A stretch of DNA of 64,000 bases from Alcanivorax sp. (lineage in GTDB: Bacteria > Pseudomonadota > Gammaproteobacteria > Pseudomonadales > Alcanivoracaceae). The DNA lies in NCBI GenBank assembly GCA_022449455.1, contig JAKUPL010000003.1, forward strand, positions 186,001 to 250,000, in the 5' to 3' direction. The position numbers and the translations under genes are program-made. Below are positions 1-12,722 of the stretch, in pieces. Numbering within the stretch: position 1 is the stretch's first letter; every line of letters starts with the position of its first letter. A model generated the notes under the pieces. The model saw only the letters and a list, made by a program, of their open reading frames with translations, did no database searches and was not told the origin of the DNA.

Positions 1-349
1 TGACCTTGCCGGAGATCTGACCCTTGACGATTTCGTCCTTGTCGAAAGCCACTTCCAGCTCGGCCCAGACTTCGGCGCGCTTGGCTTTCTCACGGGACAG
101 GCGGGTGAAGCCCATACCGTCGTCGATGGCGTCGACCGCCACTTCCACTTCGTCGCCTTCGGCGATTTCCAGCTCACCGCTCTCGCTGATGAATTCGTTG
201 CGGGCGATGATGCCTTCGGACTTCAGACCGGCGTTGACGGTGACCCAGTCACTGTCGATGGCGACCACGGTGCCCTTGATGATGGAGCCGCGGGCAACGT
301 CCAGGTCCTTGAGGCTTTCTTCGAAAAGTTCGGCAAAAGATTCAGTCAT
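1..349 (-). CDS. rpsA: 30S ribosomal protein S1 (C-terminal part outside window)
   Basis: Only the first 116 codons are present; the gene runs off the left edge. The start is the ATG ending at 349, giving [13 protein letters not shown] followed by the first S1 (OB-fold) repeat, with the typical [24 protein letters not shown] segment broken over residues about 23-46 and a second repeat beginning near residue 108. In the family, S1 binds mRNA on the 30S subunit and helps initiation. The cmk gene lies upstream on the same strand, the usual cmk-rpsA order in gammaproteobacteria. The 210 bp between them hold a REP-like hairpin. Confidence 0.96.
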   Translation of the reverse strand, partial: MTESFAELFEESLKDLDVARGSIIKGTVVAIDSDWVTVNAGLKSEGIIARNEFISESGELEIAEGDEVEVAVDAIDDGMGFTRLSREKAKRAEVWAELEVAFDKDEIVKGQISGKV

Positions 350-473
350 GGATAATCTCGTGATACACATGCCAACCAGCAGACATGGGTTGTTCATAAA
401 AGGCCGCGATTCCAAGCTGGTTTACTGTCAGAAACCGGGCAGCCTGTTTTCAAAAAATCAGAACACCATTGTA

Positions 474-532
474 GGAGCGGCTTCAGCCGCGATACCGGCC
501 GGCGGGGGGGGTATCGCGGCTGAAGCCGCTCC
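474..532. repeat. REP-like palindrome between cmk and rpsA
   Basis: Two perfect 23-base arms (474-496 and 510-532) built on the core GTAGGAGCGGCTTCAGCCGCGA flank a G-rich loop. The same GTAGGAGCG core recurs at 13516, 27951 and 57001. The element lies in the cmk-rpsA intergenic region and could form a strong cruciform or an mRNA 3' stem after cmk. Confidence 0.8.
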
Positions 533-559
533 TTCGGGGTAATCTGGCCACCGATGCCG

Positions 560-1231
560 TCATGTCAGCGAACGGGCAGCGGCTTCATCGATTATACGGT
601 CCACCACCTGCTCCACATTGAGCTCGGTGGAATCGATCTCCACCGCGTCCGGCGCCGGCTTCAGCGGCGCGACGGCGCGCTGCATATCACGCTCGTCCCG
701 GGTACGGATGTCCTCGATGAGGGTGGCGAGGTTAGCATCAAAGCCCTTTTCCTTCAACTGGCCCAGGCGCCGCCGGGCGCGCTCCTCGGCGCTGGCGGTG
801 AGGAACACCTTGAGCGGCGCGTCGCGGAACACCACGGTGCCCATGTCGCGGCCATCGGCCACCAGGCCCGGGCGCTGAGCGAAGGCCCGCTGGCGGGCGA
901 ACAGGGCGTCGCGCACCGGCTGCAGCACCGCCACCTGGCTGGCCAGCTCGCCGACCCGCTCCTCGCGGATGATCTGGCCCACGTCCTCGCCCTCCATCAG
1001 CACCGCGGTGTCGCCCTCGCCCTCCCGGAATTCCACCGGCAGCTGCTCGGCCAGATCCACCAGGCGCATTTCGTCGTCCAGCGCCACGCCACGGCGCTCC
1101 GCGTGCAGGCCCAGCACCCGGTACAGAGCGCCGGAATCCAGCAGATGCCAGCCCAGCCGGGTGGCCACCTGGCGCGCCACGGTGCCCTTGCCGGAGGACA
1201 CCGGCCCGTCGATGGTGATCACCGGGATCAT
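560..1231 (-). CDS. cmk: Cytidylate kinase
   Basis: Phosphorylates CMP and dCMP with ATP in the cytoplasm. The 223-residue product has the family length. The start is the ATG ending at 1231, giving [21 protein letters not shown] with the P-loop GPVSSGKGT at residues 9-17; a longer upstream extension in frame is a shadow of aroA. Other visible family features are [12 protein letters not shown] and a basic [13 protein letters not shown] region. Its ATG overlaps the TGA of the upstream tyrA-aroA fusion by four bases (ATGA), so translational coupling is likely. The rpsA gene follows after 210 bp. Confidence 0.96.
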   Translation of the reverse strand: MIPVITIDGPVSSGKGTVARQVATRLGWHLLDSGALYRVLGLHAERRGVALDDEMRLVDLAEQLPVEFREGEGDTAVLMEGEDVGQIIREERVGELASQVAVLQPVRDALFARQRAFAQRPGLVADGRDMGTVVFRDAPLKVFLTASAEERARRRLGQLKEKGFDANLATLIEDIRTRDERDMQRAVAPLKPAPDAVEIDSTELNVEQVVDRIIDEAAARSLT

Positions 1232-3501
1232 GAGTTTTCTCCCGCGTCCGCGGTGTCCTGGCCCAATACCTCCAGCGCCAGCCCGGCGCCGGCGGCCAGC
1301 CCGGCGAAGCCCGGGAAGCTGGTGGCCACGTTGGCGCAATGACGGACGGTGATCGGCGCGCCGGCGCGCAGGGCCGCCATGGCGAAGCTCATGGCGATGC
1401 GGTGGTCACCGTGGGACTCCACCTCGCCGCCGCCGAAGGCGCCGCCGACGATGCGGATGCCGTCCGCGTACACTTCATGCTCCACGCCCAGGGTGGCCAG
1501 GCCATCGGCCATCACCTGGATGCGGTCGGATTCCTTGACGCGCAGCTCCTCGGCGCCGCGCAGCACGGTCTCGCCCTCGGCGCAGGCGGCGGCGATGAAC
1601 ACCACCGGCAGCTCGTCGATGGCCAGGGGCACCAACTCCTCGGGGATCACGATGCCCTTCAGCGGGGCGCTCTTCACGACCAGGTCCGCCACCGGCTCGC
1701 CGCCGGCATCCCGTTGATTTTCCAGGCGAATATCCGCGCCCATCAGCTTGAGAATGTCGATCACGCCGGTGCGGGTGGGGTTCACGCCCACATGGGGCAG
1801 GGTCAGTTCGCTGCCCTCGGCGATGCTGGCGCCGACCAGGAAGAACGCCGCCGAGGAAATGTCCGCCGGCACGTCCAGAGGACCACCGCTCAGGGTGCCG
1901 CCACCGCGCAGGGTGGCGGTGGGCCCGTCCCGGCGCACCGCGTAGCCGAAGCCGCCCAGCATCCGTTCGGTGTGGTCCCGGGTGGGGGCCGGTTCGGTCA
2001 CCGAGGTGTCCCCTTCCGCGTACAGCCCCGCCAGCAGCACCGCGGATTTCACCTGGGCGGAGGCCATCGGCAGATCATAATGAATGCCTTCCAGGGTACG
2101 GCCTCCGTGGATGCGCACCGGCGGGCGACCGCCCTCACCGGTGTCGATGGCGGCGCCCATTTCCCGCAGCGGCGCGGCGACCCGTTCCATGGGCCGTTTG
2201 GACAGGGACTCGTCGCCGGTCAGCTCGGTATCGAACGCCTGGCCGGCCAGCAGGCCGGTGAGCAACCGCATGGAGGTCCCGGAATTGCCCATATAAAGCG
2301 GCTTGCCCGGGTCGCGCAGGCCGTGCAGGCCAACGCCGTGCACCACCACCCGGCCGTTGTGCGGGCCCTCGATCACCACGCCCATGTCGCGGAACGCCTG
2401 CAGCGTGGCCAGGGCGTCCTCGCCTTCCAGAAAGCCGCTGATCTCGGTGCTGCCTTCAGCCAGGGAAGCCAGCATGATCGAGCGATGCGACATGGATTTG
2501 TCGCCGGGCACCCGCAGGCGGCCCTGCAGCCGGCCACCGGGAGCCACCACGAAGGTGGGGTCGGAATGTTGTGTCATGCCTGTCTCATCATCGGAATGCC
2601 GCGCCCGGGTGTAGGAGGAGCGCGTGTTCATGGCCAGGAAATGGGCGCGGGCGGTGTTGGCCCGGCTCATGATGCCCATCAGGGCCTCGGAGTCATTGTC
2701 GCGCACCGCCGCCCGGAAGCGCTCGATGCCGTCCCGGAACAGATCCAGGGCGTCGAGCACCGCCCGGCGGTTCTCGCGGAAGATGTCGTGCCACATCACC
2801 GGATCGGAACCGGCGATGCGGGTAAAGTCGCGGAAGCCACCGGCGGCGTAGCGGAAGATCTCGGTGGAGTCGCCTTGCCGGGCCAGGGTATCCACCAGCG
2901 AAAACGCCAGCAGATGCGGCAGGTGGCTGGTCTCCGCCAGCACCCGGTCGTGGTGCTCCGGGGCCATGGTCAGGACCTCCGCGCCCAGGGCATTCCACAG
3001 GGCCGCCACCCGATCGGCGGCCTCGCCGTCGGTGTCCGCCACCGGGGTGAGGATCACCCGGTGCTGCCGGTAGAGGGTGGCGTCCGCCGCCTCCACGCCG
3101 CTTTTTTCCTTGCCGGCGATGGGATGGCCGGGCACGAAGCGGGGGAAGTGGTGCCCCAGAGCGCGGCGCGCCTGCTCGATCACCGCGCCCTTGACGCTGC
3201 CGCCGTCGGTGACGATGGCGCCCTCGGCCAGGCCCGGCGCCAGCGCCGCGAACACCGATTCCATCGCCGACACCGGCGTGGACACGAACACCAGGTCGGC
3301 GCCGCGCACCGCCAGGGCCAGGTCCTGGCTGCCCTCGTCGATCAGGCCCAGGGCCATGCCCTGCTCCAGGGTACGCGCGGACCGGGAGCCGGCCACCACG
3401 GTGCCGGCCAGGCCCTGGTCACGCAGGGCGGCGGCGAAGGAGCCGCCAATCAGACCCAGGCCGATCACCGCCACCCGCCGGAAAAGGGGGGCGGATTTCA
3501 T
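1228..3501 (-). CDS. tyrA-aroA: Bifunctional prephenate dehydrogenase / EPSP synthase (TyrA-AroA fusion)
   Basis: This is a 757-residue fusion. Residues 1 to about 290 are prephenate dehydrogenase (tyrosine branch), with the Rossmann motif GLGLIGGS near residue 14. Residues about 309 to 757 are 3-phosphoshikimate 1-carboxyvinyltransferase (shikimate pathway), with GDKSMSHRS and [12 protein letters not shown]. An internal ATG at 2577 (residue 309, MTQHSD) marks the junction and could in principle start a free AroA. The same fusion is known from Pseudomonas. It starts at 3501, where its ATG overlaps the hisC stop, and ends overlapping the cmk start, so it sits inside a coupled operon. Confidence 0.95.
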   Translation of the reverse strand: MKSAPLFRRVAVIGLGLIGGSFAAALRDQGLAGTVVAGSRSARTLEQGMALGLIDEGSQDLALAVRGADLVFVSTPVSAMESVFAALAPGLAEGAIVTDGGSVKGAVIEQARRALGHHFPRFVPGHPIAGKEKSGVEAADATLYRQHRVILTPVADTDGEAADRVAALWNALGAEVLTMAPEHHDRVLAETSHLPHLLAFSLVDTLARQGDSTEIFRYAAGGFRDFTRIAGSDPVMWHDIFRENRRAVLDALDLFRDGIERFRAAVRDNDSEALMGIMSRANTARAHFLAMNTRSSYTRARHSDDETGMTQHSDPTFVVAPGGRLQGRLRVPGDKSMSHRSIMLASLAEGSTEISGFLEGEDALATLQAFRDMGVVIEGPHNGRVVVHGVGLHGLRDPGKPLYMGNSGTSMRLLTGLLAGQAFDTELTGDESLSKRPMERVAAPLREMGAAIDTGEGGRPPVRIHGGRTLEGIHYDLPMASAQVKSAVLLAGLYAEGDTSVTEPAPTRDHTERMLGGFGYAVRRDGPTATLRGGGTLSGGPLDVPADISSAAFFLVGASIAEGSELTLPHVGVNPTRTGVIDILKLMGADIRLENQRDAGGEPVADLVVKSAPLKGIVIPEELVPLAIDELPVVFIAAACAEGETVLRGAEELRVKESDRIQVMADGLATLGVEHEVYADGIRIVGGAFGGGEVESHGDHRIAMSFAMAALRAGAPITVRHCANVATSFPGFAGLAAGAGLALEVLGQDTADAGENS

Positions 3502-4604
3502 CGGTCGCCCAGCACCTTGCCCAGGGCCGCCAGGAAGCGCTCGTTGTCGCGGGCGGTGCCGGCGGTCACGCGCAGATGGCGGGGCATGCGGTAGCCGCCC
3601 AGCGGGCGCACGATCACGCCTTCCCGCAGCAGCGCTTCGTAGACCGGCTGAGCGTCGCCGCCGCAGTCGAAGGCGACGAAGTTGGCCACCGACGGAATCT
3701 GCTCCAGATTGAGGGCCGCCAGCCCTTCGGCCAGTTGCGCCAGGCCGGCGGTGTTTTCGCTCTTGGAGTTCTCGATGTGGTCCACATCGTCCAGGGCCGC
3801 CTCGGCGGCGGCCAGGGCCGGAATGTTCACGTTGAACGGTTGGCGCACCCGGTTGAGCACGTCCGCCACCTGGGGATGGGCCACGCCATAGCCCACCCGC
3901 AGGCCAGCCAGGCCGTGGATCTTGGAGAAGGTGCGCGCCACGATCAGGTTCGGGTAGCGCGCCAGGCGGCGCAGGCCGTCCGGGTAGTGACTTTCTTCCA
4001 CATACTCGAAGTAGGCCTCGTCCAGCACCACCAGCACATGCTCCGGCACCCGCGCCAGGAAGGCGTCCAGGGCGTGGTCGTTGAACCAGGTGCCGGTGGG
4101 GTTGTTGGGGTTGGCCAGGAACACGATGCGGGTGCGCTCGGTGATCGCCTCGGCCATGGCCGCCAGGTCGTGGGCGAACAGGTGCGACTCCACTTCCACC
4201 GGCCGGGCGGAACAGGCCAGCGTCACCAACGGGTAAATGGCGAAGGCGAACTCCGAGTACACCGCCTCGTCGCCGGGCTGCAGATAGGCCCGGGCGATCA
4301 GCTCCAGCACGTCGTTGGAACCGTTGCCCAGCACCAGCTGGTCGGCGCCCACGCCAAGCCGCTCCGCCAGCGTCGCCTTGAGTGAGTAGCCGGCGCCGTC
4401 CGGGTACAGATGAATCTGGTCCAGGGCATGGCGGGCAGCGTCCAGGGCCAGGTGGCTGGGGCCCAGCGGGTTCTCGTTGCTGGCCAGCTTGATCACATCG
4501 TGAATGCCCAGCTCGCGCTGCAGCTCCTCGATGGGTTTGCCCGGCTGATACGGCCGCAGGCGCTGCACGCCGTCATTGGCCAGTTGGATGTAGTCGCAGG
4601 TCAT
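3498..4604 (-). CDS. hisC: Histidinol-phosphate aminotransferase (HisC2 type)
   Basis: A PLP-dependent fold-type I aminotransferase of 368 residues. The family transaminates histidinol phosphate; HisC2-type enzymes next to pheA/tyrA probably also act on aromatic substrates such as phenylpyruvate. Visible motifs are KLASNENPLGPS near residue 40, the nucleotide-like NPNNPTGTWF, and the PLP lysine in RTFSKIHGLAGLRVGYG. I chose the ATG at 4604 (MTCDYIQLANDGV), which matches the start of Pseudomonas HisC2; a GTG at 4616 is an alternative. The stop overlaps the tyrA-aroA ATG by four bases. Confidence 0.92.
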   Translation of the reverse strand: MTCDYIQLANDGVQRLRPYQPGKPIEELQRELGIHDVIKLASNENPLGPSHLALDAARHALDQIHLYPDGAGYSLKATLAERLGVGADQLVLGNGSNDVLELIARAYLQPGDEAVYSEFAFAIYPLVTLACSARPVEVESHLFAHDLAAMAEAITERTRIVFLANPNNPTGTWFNDHALDAFLARVPEHVLVVLDEAYFEYVEESHYPDGLRRLARYPNLIVARTFSKIHGLAGLRVGYGVAHPQVADVLNRVRQPFNVNIPALAAAEAALDDVDHIENSKSENTAGLAQLAEGLAALNLEQIPSVANFVAFDCGGDAQPVYEALLREGVIVRPLGGYRMPRHLRVTAGTARDNERFLAALGKVLGDR

Positions 4605-4621
4605 AATCGCTCTCACGCTTG

Positions 4622-4674
4622 ACGCTTCACGCTGACACGCCAGGCTCGACGTGGTGCGTGCGAGCGTGAAGCGT
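4622..4674. repeat. Inverted repeat in the pheA-hisC gap
   Basis: Perfect 12-base arms, ACGCTTCACGCT at 4622-4633 and AGCGTGAAGCGT at 4663-4674, lie in the 87 bp between pheA and hisC. Related GCGTGAAGC/GCTTGACGC words occur next to them (from about 4615). It could form a stem in the operon mRNA between the two cistrons. There is no T-run, so it does not look like a terminator. Confidence 0.6.
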
Positions 4675-4691
4675 GCCGGCGTGCAAGCCGT

Positions 4692-5771
4692 TTATAGCAC
4701 CGCCTTCGGATACGACCCCAGCACCTTGATGGTGTTGCCGTCCGAATCCAGATCCTCCAACACCTCGGTCAGGGCCGGATCTTCCTTGTGGCCTTCGCAA
4801 TCGACGAAGAACACATAGCTCCAGTTGGCGATGCGCGAGGGGCGGCTTTCCAGGCGGGTCAGGTTGATGTTCTTTTCCCGGAACGGGCGCAGCAGGTCGG
4901 ACAGCAGGCCGGGGCGGTTCTTGCCGGACACCAGCAGGCTGGTCTTGTCGCGACCGGAGGGCGGCGTGTCCTGGCGGCCGATGATCAGGAACCGGGTGGT
5001 GTTGTCCGGCCGGTCCTCGATATTGACCTGCACCTTTTCCAGATCGTACAGCTCGCAGGCCATGTCGCCGGCGATGGCCATGGCGTTCCATTCGTCGCGC
5101 AGGCGGCGCGCCGCGTCCGCGTTGGAGCTCACCGCGACGCGCTCCACCGCCGGCATGTGCGCGTCCAGCCACTGACGGCACTGGGCCAGGGTCTGCTGGT
5201 GGGAATAGATGCGCGTCACCTTGTCGCGGCGGGTGTGCGGCCCGGACAGCAGGTGGTGGTGAATGCGCAATTCCACTTCGCCGCAGATCTTGAGATCCGA
5301 ATTCATGAACGAATCGAGGGTGTGGTTGACCATGCCCTCGGTGGAGTTTTCCACCGGCACCACGCCAAAGTGCACCGCGCCGGCTTCCACCTCGCGGAAC
5401 ACCTCGTCGATGGCGCCCAGCGGCACGCTCTCCACGGCGTGGCCGAAGTGCTTGATCGCCGCCTGCTGGGTGAAGGTGCCCTCGGGGCCCAGAAACGCCA
5501 CTCGCATGGGCTGTTCCAGGGCCAGGCACACGCTCATCACCTCGCGGAACAGGCGCGCCATTTCCTCGGCGCCGATGGGGCCGGCATTGCGCTCCTTGAT
5601 ACGGCGCAGCACCTGGGCCTCGCGCTCGGGCCGGTAGAATACCGGCGCCGGATCCTCGGCGCGCTTCACCTCGGCCACCTGGTGGGCCAGATCGGCGCGC
5701 TTATTCAGCAGGTCCTGGAGTTGCTGGTCCAGGGCGTCGATCTGGTCCCGGAGTACGTTCAGATCCGTCAT
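4692..5771 (-). CDS. pheA: Bifunctional chorismate mutase / prephenate dehydratase
   Basis: P-protein of phenylalanine biosynthesis, 359 residues. An AroQ chorismate mutase domain occupies residues 1 to about 85 (RDQIDALDQQLQDLLNKRADL). It is followed by the prephenate dehydratase domain (VAFLGPEGTFTQQAA, NSTEGMVNHTLD) and a C-terminal ACT regulatory domain (NRPGLLSDLLRPF then the ESRP motif), which in the family mediates phenylalanine feedback. The ATG ending at 5771 shares one base with the serC stop (TGATG). It is part of the serC-pheA-hisC-tyrA/aroA-cmk run, all on the minus strand. Confidence 0.96.
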   Translation of the reverse strand: MTDLNVLRDQIDALDQQLQDLLNKRADLAHQVAEVKRAEDPAPVFYRPEREAQVLRRIKERNAGPIGAEEMARLFREVMSVCLALEQPMRVAFLGPEGTFTQQAAIKHFGHAVESVPLGAIDEVFREVEAGAVHFGVVPVENSTEGMVNHTLDSFMNSDLKICGEVELRIHHHLLSGPHTRRDKVTRIYSHQQTLAQCRQWLDAHMPAVERVAVSSNADAARRLRDEWNAMAIAGDMACELYDLEKVQVNIEDRPDNTTRFLIIGRQDTPPSGRDKTSLLVSGKNRPGLLSDLLRPFREKNINLTRLESRPSRIANWSYVFFVDCEGHKEDPALTEVLEDLDSDGNTIKVLGSYPKAVL

Positions 5772-6850
5772 CAGGCCCGTCTCTTCTCGAAGTCCGCCAT
5801 GTATTCCACCAGCACTTCCACGGCCAGCTCCGGTACCGCGTTGTAAATGCTGGCGCGCATGCCGCCCACGCTGCGGTGGCCTTTCAGGTTCTGCAGGTCG
5901 GCGTCGAAGGCGCCGTCCAGGAACGCCTGGTCCAGGGCACTGTCGGCGAGCACGAACGGCACGTTCATCAGGCTGCGCTGGCTGGGGCGCACCGGGTTGC
6001 TGTAGAAATCGCTGCCGTCGATGAAATCGTAGAGCATCGCCGCCTTGCGGCGGTTGATTTCACCCATGGCTTCCAGACCGCCCTGCTCCTTGAGCCATTC
6101 GAACACCAGCCCGGCCAGGTACCAGGAGAAGGTGGGCGGAGTGTTGTACATGGAGCCGTTATCGGCGTGGATCTTGTAATCCAACATGGACGGCACCTGG
6201 GGCCCGGCACGGCCGAGCAGGTCCTTGCGCACGATCACCAGGGTCAGGCCGGCGGGACCGATGTTCTTCTGGGCGCCGGCGTAGATCAGCCCGAACCGGC
6301 TCACGTCCAGCGGCCGCGACAGCAGCGTGGAACTCATGTCCGCCACCAGCGGCTTGTCCACCTCGGGGATGAAGTCGAACTCCAGGCCGCCAATGGTCTC
6401 GTTGGGGCAATAGTGCACATAGGCGGCGTCGTCGGAGAGCCGCCAGCCGCTCTGGGTGGGCACGTAGGTGAAGTTGGCGTCCTCGCTGGAGGCCACCACA
6501 TTCACGTCGCAGAAGCGGCCGGCTTCCTTGATCGCCTTGCTCGACCACTGACCGGTGTTCACATAGTCGGCGGTGCCGGCGTCGCCGAGCAGATTCATCG
6601 GCACCATGGCGAACTGGCTGCTGGCGCCGCCCTGCAGGAACAGCACCGCGTAGTCATCGGGGATGGCGAGCAGATCGCGCAGGTCGCGTTCCGCCTTTTC
6701 GGCCATCTCCACGATCACCTGGTCGCGGTGGCTCATCTCCATCACCGACATGCCGGAGTCGCGGTAATTGAGCAGGTCCCGCTGGGCCTGCAGCAGCACC
6801 GTCGACGGCAGCGACGCCGGACCGGCGCAGAAATTGAAGGCGCGGATCAT
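5771..6850 (-). CDS. serC: Phosphoserine aminotransferase
   Basis: A PLP enzyme converting 3-phosphohydroxypyruvate to phosphoserine, also used in pyridoxine synthesis. The 359 residues match the family length. The N-terminus [19 protein letters not shown] is typical, and the PLP lysine lies in [13 protein letters not shown] (around residue 197). [14 protein letters not shown] near the C-terminus is the conserved substrate-binding end. It starts at 6850, 137 bp after gyrA ends, and overlaps pheA by one base. Confidence 0.97.
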   Translation of the reverse strand: MIRAFNFCAGPASLPSTVLLQAQRDLLNYRDSGMSVMEMSHRDQVIVEMAEKAERDLRDLLAIPDDYAVLFLQGGASSQFAMVPMNLLGDAGTADYVNTGQWSSKAIKEAGRFCDVNVVASSEDANFTYVPTQSGWRLSDDAAYVHYCPNETIGGLEFDFIPEVDKPLVADMSSTLLSRPLDVSRFGLIYAGAQKNIGPAGLTLVIVRKDLLGRAGPQVPSMLDYKIHADNGSMYNTPPTFSWYLAGLVFEWLKEQGGLEAMGEINRRKAAMLYDFIDGSDFYSNPVRPSQRSLMNVPFVLADSALDQAFLDGAFDADLQNLKGHRSVGGMRASIYNAVPELAVEVLVEYMADFEKRRA

Positions 6851-6884
6851 CTTCCCTCTCCATTTTTATGGCGGCTGGCGCCGC

Positions 6885-6978
6885 GATACAGGATACAGGA
6901 TGAAGGATACAGGAGAAGGCACCGTACCCGCCCTTCAACCTGTAGCCTGCATCCTGTATCGGGCCGGCGCAGCCGGCC
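6885..6978. repeat. TACAGGAT repeats and GC hairpin in the serC-gyrA gap
   Basis: From 6885 there are three head-to-tail GATACAGGA-type units. An inverted copy (CCTGTAGCCTGCATCCTGTATC, split over 6939-6960) follows, and then a GC-rich hairpin GGGCCGGCGCAGCCGGCCC at 6960-6978. The outermost arms GATACAGGAT (6885-6894) and ATCCTGTATC (6951-6960) pair perfectly. The same repeat family occurs in the gap on the other side of gyrA. The hairpin lies just past the gyrA stop but has no T-run on the gyrA-coding strand. Confidence 0.7.
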
Positions 6979-6987
6979 CTTCCCTCT

Positions 6988-9690
<2,703 letters not shown>

Positions 9691-9999
9691 GGCGTTCCTT
9701 TATAAGAGTCCAGGTACAGTCCGGAAAGCCCCGGATCATAGCACAGCGGCGACTCGCCGGGCGATACGGGCGGCGCGCCGCCGGATACAGGATGCAGGAA
9801 GCAGGATACAGGCGCGTGGTCGGGTGGCGGCGAGCCTCTGGCACCGGGCTCCGCGCTGCAAGGCCAGGTTCACGACCAGCATGAACCCGCGGGCTCGGCG
9901 CCTCGGTCGGCACGGCTCCGTCCGCGCCTGCATCCTGCATCCTGTATCCTGTAACGCCGCGCGGCTATACTCGCGGCCTGACCGAACAGGGAGCCTTGC
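9691..9999. repeat. gyrA-mtaD intergenic region with TACAGGAT inverted repeats
   Basis: This 309-bp gap holds no gene. GGATACAGGATGCAGGA (9783-9799) and its exact reverse complement (9933-9949) are 17-base arms about 130 bp apart, each extended by further copies of the same word (9783-9812 and 9927-9952). A TATACT hexamer at 9966-9971 is a plausible -10 box for mtaD, but no clear -35 was seen. The gap separates divergent genes, so promoters for both gyrA and mtaD must lie here. Confidence 0.7.
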
Positions 10000-11352
10000 A
10001 TGAGCGACAATCACGCGGATCTGATCATCCAGGCCCGCTGGGTGGCCCCGGTGGCGCCCGCCGACGCCGGCGTGCTCGCCGACCACGCTCTGGTGGTGCG
10101 CGACGGCGTCATCGCCGATTTATTGCCCACCGCCCTGGCCGCCCAGAAATGGACCGCCACGGACACCGTCACCCTGGACCGCCACCTGCTGATCCCGGGG
10201 CTGATCAACGCCCACACCCACGCCGCCATGAACCTGTTTCGCGGCCTGGCCGACGATCTGCCGCTGATGACCTGGCTGGAACAGCACGTGTGGCCCGCCG
10301 AGGGCCGCTGGGTGGGCGAGGAGCATTTCGTGCGCGACGGCGCCCGGCTGGCGGCGGCGGAGATGATCCGCTCCGGCACCACCTGCTTCGGCGACATGTA
10401 TTTCTTCCCGGAGACCACCGCCCGGGTGGCCATGGAGGCGGGCCTGCGCGCCGCCCTGTTCGCGCCGATCATGGACTTCCCCACCCCCGCCGGGGACGGG
10501 CCGGATGACTATCTGAGCCAGGCCACCCGCGCCGCCGACGCCTGGCGCCATGAGCCGCGCCTGACCATCGGCTTCGGCCCCCATGCGCCCTATACCGTCT
10601 CCGACGAGCCGCTGCGCAAGATCCTCACCCTGGCCGAGGAGCTGGACGCCCCGGTGATGATGCACGTGCACGAAACCGCCGGCGAGATCCACTCGGCGGT
10701 GGAGGCCACCGGCGAGCGGCCGCTGACCCGGCTCAAGCAGCTGGGCCTGCTCAGCCCGCGCCTGATGGCGGTGCACATGACCCAGCTGCTGGACGAGGAA
10801 ATCCAGTGGCTGGTGGACACCGGCACCCAGGTGGTGCACTGCCCGGAATCCAACCTCAAGCTGGCCAGCGGCTTCTGCCCGGTGCACAAGCTGCTGGAGG
10901 CCGGCGTCAACGTGGCCCTGGGCACCGACGGCGCCGCCAGCAACAACGACCTGGACATGATCGGCGAGATGCGCACCGCCGCCCTGCTGGCCAAGGGCGT
11001 GAGCCTGCGCGCCGAGGCGGTGTCCGCCGCCACCGCCCTGCGCATGGCCACCCTCAACGGCGCCCGCGCCCTGGGCCTGGAGGAGCGCACCGGCTCCCTG
11101 GAGCCGGGCAAGCAGGCGGACATGGTGGCCGTGGACCTGAGCGCCCTGGAAACCCAGCCGGTCTACGACCCGGTGGCGCAGCTGGTGTACGCCGCCACCC
11201 GCGATCAGGTCACTCACAGCTGGGTGGCCGGCCGCTGCCTGATGCGGGACCGCCAGTTGACCACCCTGAACGCCGCCCTGATCGCCAAGAACGCCGGCGA
11301 ATGGCGGGAAAAGATCGCCCGGGCCGCCCCCTCACCGGAGAACGAGCAATGA
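10000..11352 (+). CDS. mtaD: TRZ/ATZ-family amidohydrolase, probable 5-methylthioadenosine/S-adenosylhomocysteine deaminase
   Basis: A 450-residue metal-dependent amidohydrolase of the cytosine-deaminase-like group. Metal ligands are visible in NAHTHAAMN (HxH, near residue 68), HVHETAGEI and [13 protein letters not shown]. In Pseudomonas the gene at this locus deaminates methylthioadenosine and S-adenosylhomocysteine during methionine salvage and SAM recycling. The start ATG at 10000 follows CAGGGAGCC. Its TGA overlaps the ubiG ATG by four bases, fitting coupling of SAH removal with the SAM-dependent UbiG. Exact substrate is inferred from context. Confidence 0.88.
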   Translation: MSDNHADLIIQARWVAPVAPADAGVLADHALVVRDGVIADLLPTALAAQKWTATDTVTLDRHLLIPGLINAHTHAAMNLFRGLADDLPLMTWLEQHVWPAEGRWVGEEHFVRDGARLAAAEMIRSGTTCFGDMYFFPETTARVAMEAGLRAALFAPIMDFPTPAGDGPDDYLSQATRAADAWRHEPRLTIGFGPHAPYTVSDEPLRKILTLAEELDAPVMMHVHETAGEIHSAVEATGERPLTRLKQLGLLSPRLMAVHMTQLLDEEIQWLVDTGTQVVHCPESNLKLASGFCPVHKLLEAGVNVALGTDGAASNNDLDMIGEMRTAALLAKGVSLRAEAVSAATALRMATLNGARALGLEERTGSLEPGKQADMVAVDLSALETQPVYDPVAQLVYAATRDQVTHSWVAGRCLMRDRQLTTLNAALIAKNAGEWREKIARAAPSPENEQ

Positions 11353-12053
11353 GCCAAGCCAACGTCGACAGCGCCGAAATCGCCAAATTCAACGCCCTGG
11401 CGGAACGCTGGTGGGACCCGAACTCCGAGTTCCGGCCGCTCCACGAAATCAATCCGCTGCGCCTCAACTACATCGACGAGCGCCTGAGCCTGCCCGGCAA
11501 GAAGGTGATCGACATCGGCTGCGGCGGCGGCCTGCTCTCCGAGGGCATGGCCCGGCGCGGCGCCGAGGTCACCGGCATCGACCTGGGCGAGGCGCCCCTG
11601 GCGGTGGCCCGGCTGCACGCCGAACAGAGCGGCGTGGAGGTGGAATACCGGCAGATCGCCGCCGAGGATATCGCCGCCGAGCGGGCCGGCCAGTACGACG
11701 CCGTCACCTGCCTGGAAATGCTGGAGCACGTGCCCGACCCGTCCTCGGTGATCCGCGCCTGCGCCACCCTGGTCAAGCCTGGCGGCCAGGTGTTCTTCAG
11801 CACCATCAACCGCAACCCCAAGGCGTTCCTGTTCGCCATCGTCGGCGCCGAGTACGTGTTGCGCCTGCTGCCCCGGGGCACCCATGAATACGCCAAGCTG
11901 ATCCGCCCCTCGGAGCTGGCCGGCTGGGCCCGGGACGCCGGCCTGGAGGTGCGCGACACCACCGGCATGACCTATAACCCCCTGACCCAGGTTTACAAAC
12001 TCAACCGGGATGTATCGGTGAACTACCTGATGCACGCGGTGCGCCATGCTTGA
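11349..12053 (+). CDS. ubiG: Ubiquinone biosynthesis O-methyltransferase
   Basis: A SAM-dependent enzyme carrying out both O-methylation steps of ubiquinone synthesis. The 234-residue product has the SAM-binding motif [19 protein letters not shown], the post-I acidic residue in VTGID, and the family features AERWWDP and [12 protein letters not shown]. The ATG at 11349 overlaps the mtaD stop (ATGA). Its own stop overlaps the mupP start by eight bases. The whole operon is tightly packed. Confidence 0.96.
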   Translation: MSQANVDSAEIAKFNALAERWWDPNSEFRPLHEINPLRLNYIDERLSLPGKKVIDIGCGGGLLSEGMARRGAEVTGIDLGEAPLAVARLHAEQSGVEVEYRQIAAEDIAAERAGQYDAVTCLEMLEHVPDPSSVIRACATLVKPGGQVFFSTINRNPKAFLFAIVGAEYVLRLLPRGTHEYAKLIRPSELAGWARDAGLEVRDTTGMTYNPLTQVYKLNRDVSVNYLMHAVRHA

Positions 12054-12708
12054 GGCGGTGTTTTTCGACCTGGACGGCACCCTGGTGGACACCGCGCCGG
12101 ACTTTTACGTGGTGCTCAACCAGGTGCTGGAGGCCAACGGCCGCCCCACGGTGAGCTACGCGGCGGTGCGCGCCACCGTATCCAACGGCGCCCGGGCGCT
12201 CACCGAACTGGGCTTCGGCCTGGCCCCCGGCGAGCCCGGCTTCGACGACTATCTGGACCAGCTGCTGGCCGCCTACGGCCGGCGCCTGGACGTGGACACG
12301 GTGCTGTTCGACGGCATGGCCGAGTCCCTCGACTGGCTGGACCGCCAGGGCCTTCCCTGGGGCGTGGTCACCAACAAGCCGGAGCGCTTTACCCGACCGG
12401 TGCTGGCCGGCCTGGGCCTGCTCGACCGGTCGGTGGCGGTGATCTGCCCGGATCAGGTGCGCGAGCGCAAGCCGGACCCGGAAGGCCTGCTGATGGCCGC
12501 CACCGCCGCCGGCGCCAACCCCACCCATTGTCTGTACGTGGGCGACCACCTGCGCGATATTCAAGCCGGCATCAACGCCAAAATGCGCACCGCCACCGCC
12601 GCCTTCGGCTATGTGGATCCGGACGACAACCCGCGCGCCTGGGCGGCGGATTATTATCTGGAACGGGGCGATGAGCTGCTGCCCCTGTTGCAACGCCTGA
12701 CGCAGTAA
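12046..12708 (+). CDS. mupP: HAD phosphatase, probable N-acetylmuramic acid 6-phosphate phosphatase (MupP/Gph family)
   Basis: A 220-residue HAD-superfamily phosphatase with motif [11 protein letters not shown], motif II VVTNKP, and motif [17 protein letters not shown]. Sequence alone would give phosphoglycolate phosphatase (Gph). In Pseudomonas the homologue between ubiG and the YciK-type SDR is MupP, which dephosphorylates MurNAc-6-P in the AmgK-MurU cell-wall recycling route. The identical gene order here favours MupP. If correct, amgK and murU should be elsewhere in the genome. The eight-base overlap with ubiG suggests coupling. Confidence 0.82.
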   Translation: MLEAVFFDLDGTLVDTAPDFYVVLNQVLEANGRPTVSYAAVRATVSNGARALTELGFGLAPGEPGFDDYLDQLLAAYGRRLDVDTVLFDGMAESLDWLDRQGLPWGVVTNKPERFTRPVLAGLGLLDRSVAVICPDQVRERKPDPEGLLMAATAAGANPTHCLYVGDHLRDIQAGINAKMRTATAAFGYVDPDDNPRAWAADYYLERGDELLPLLQRLTQ

Positions 12709-12722
12709 AGAAGGACACCGGT

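Noticed and set aside
1339-3594. Plus-strand 751-codon frame opposite tyrA-aroA
   Set aside because: Shadow frame; the fused TyrA-AroA protein accounts for the region.
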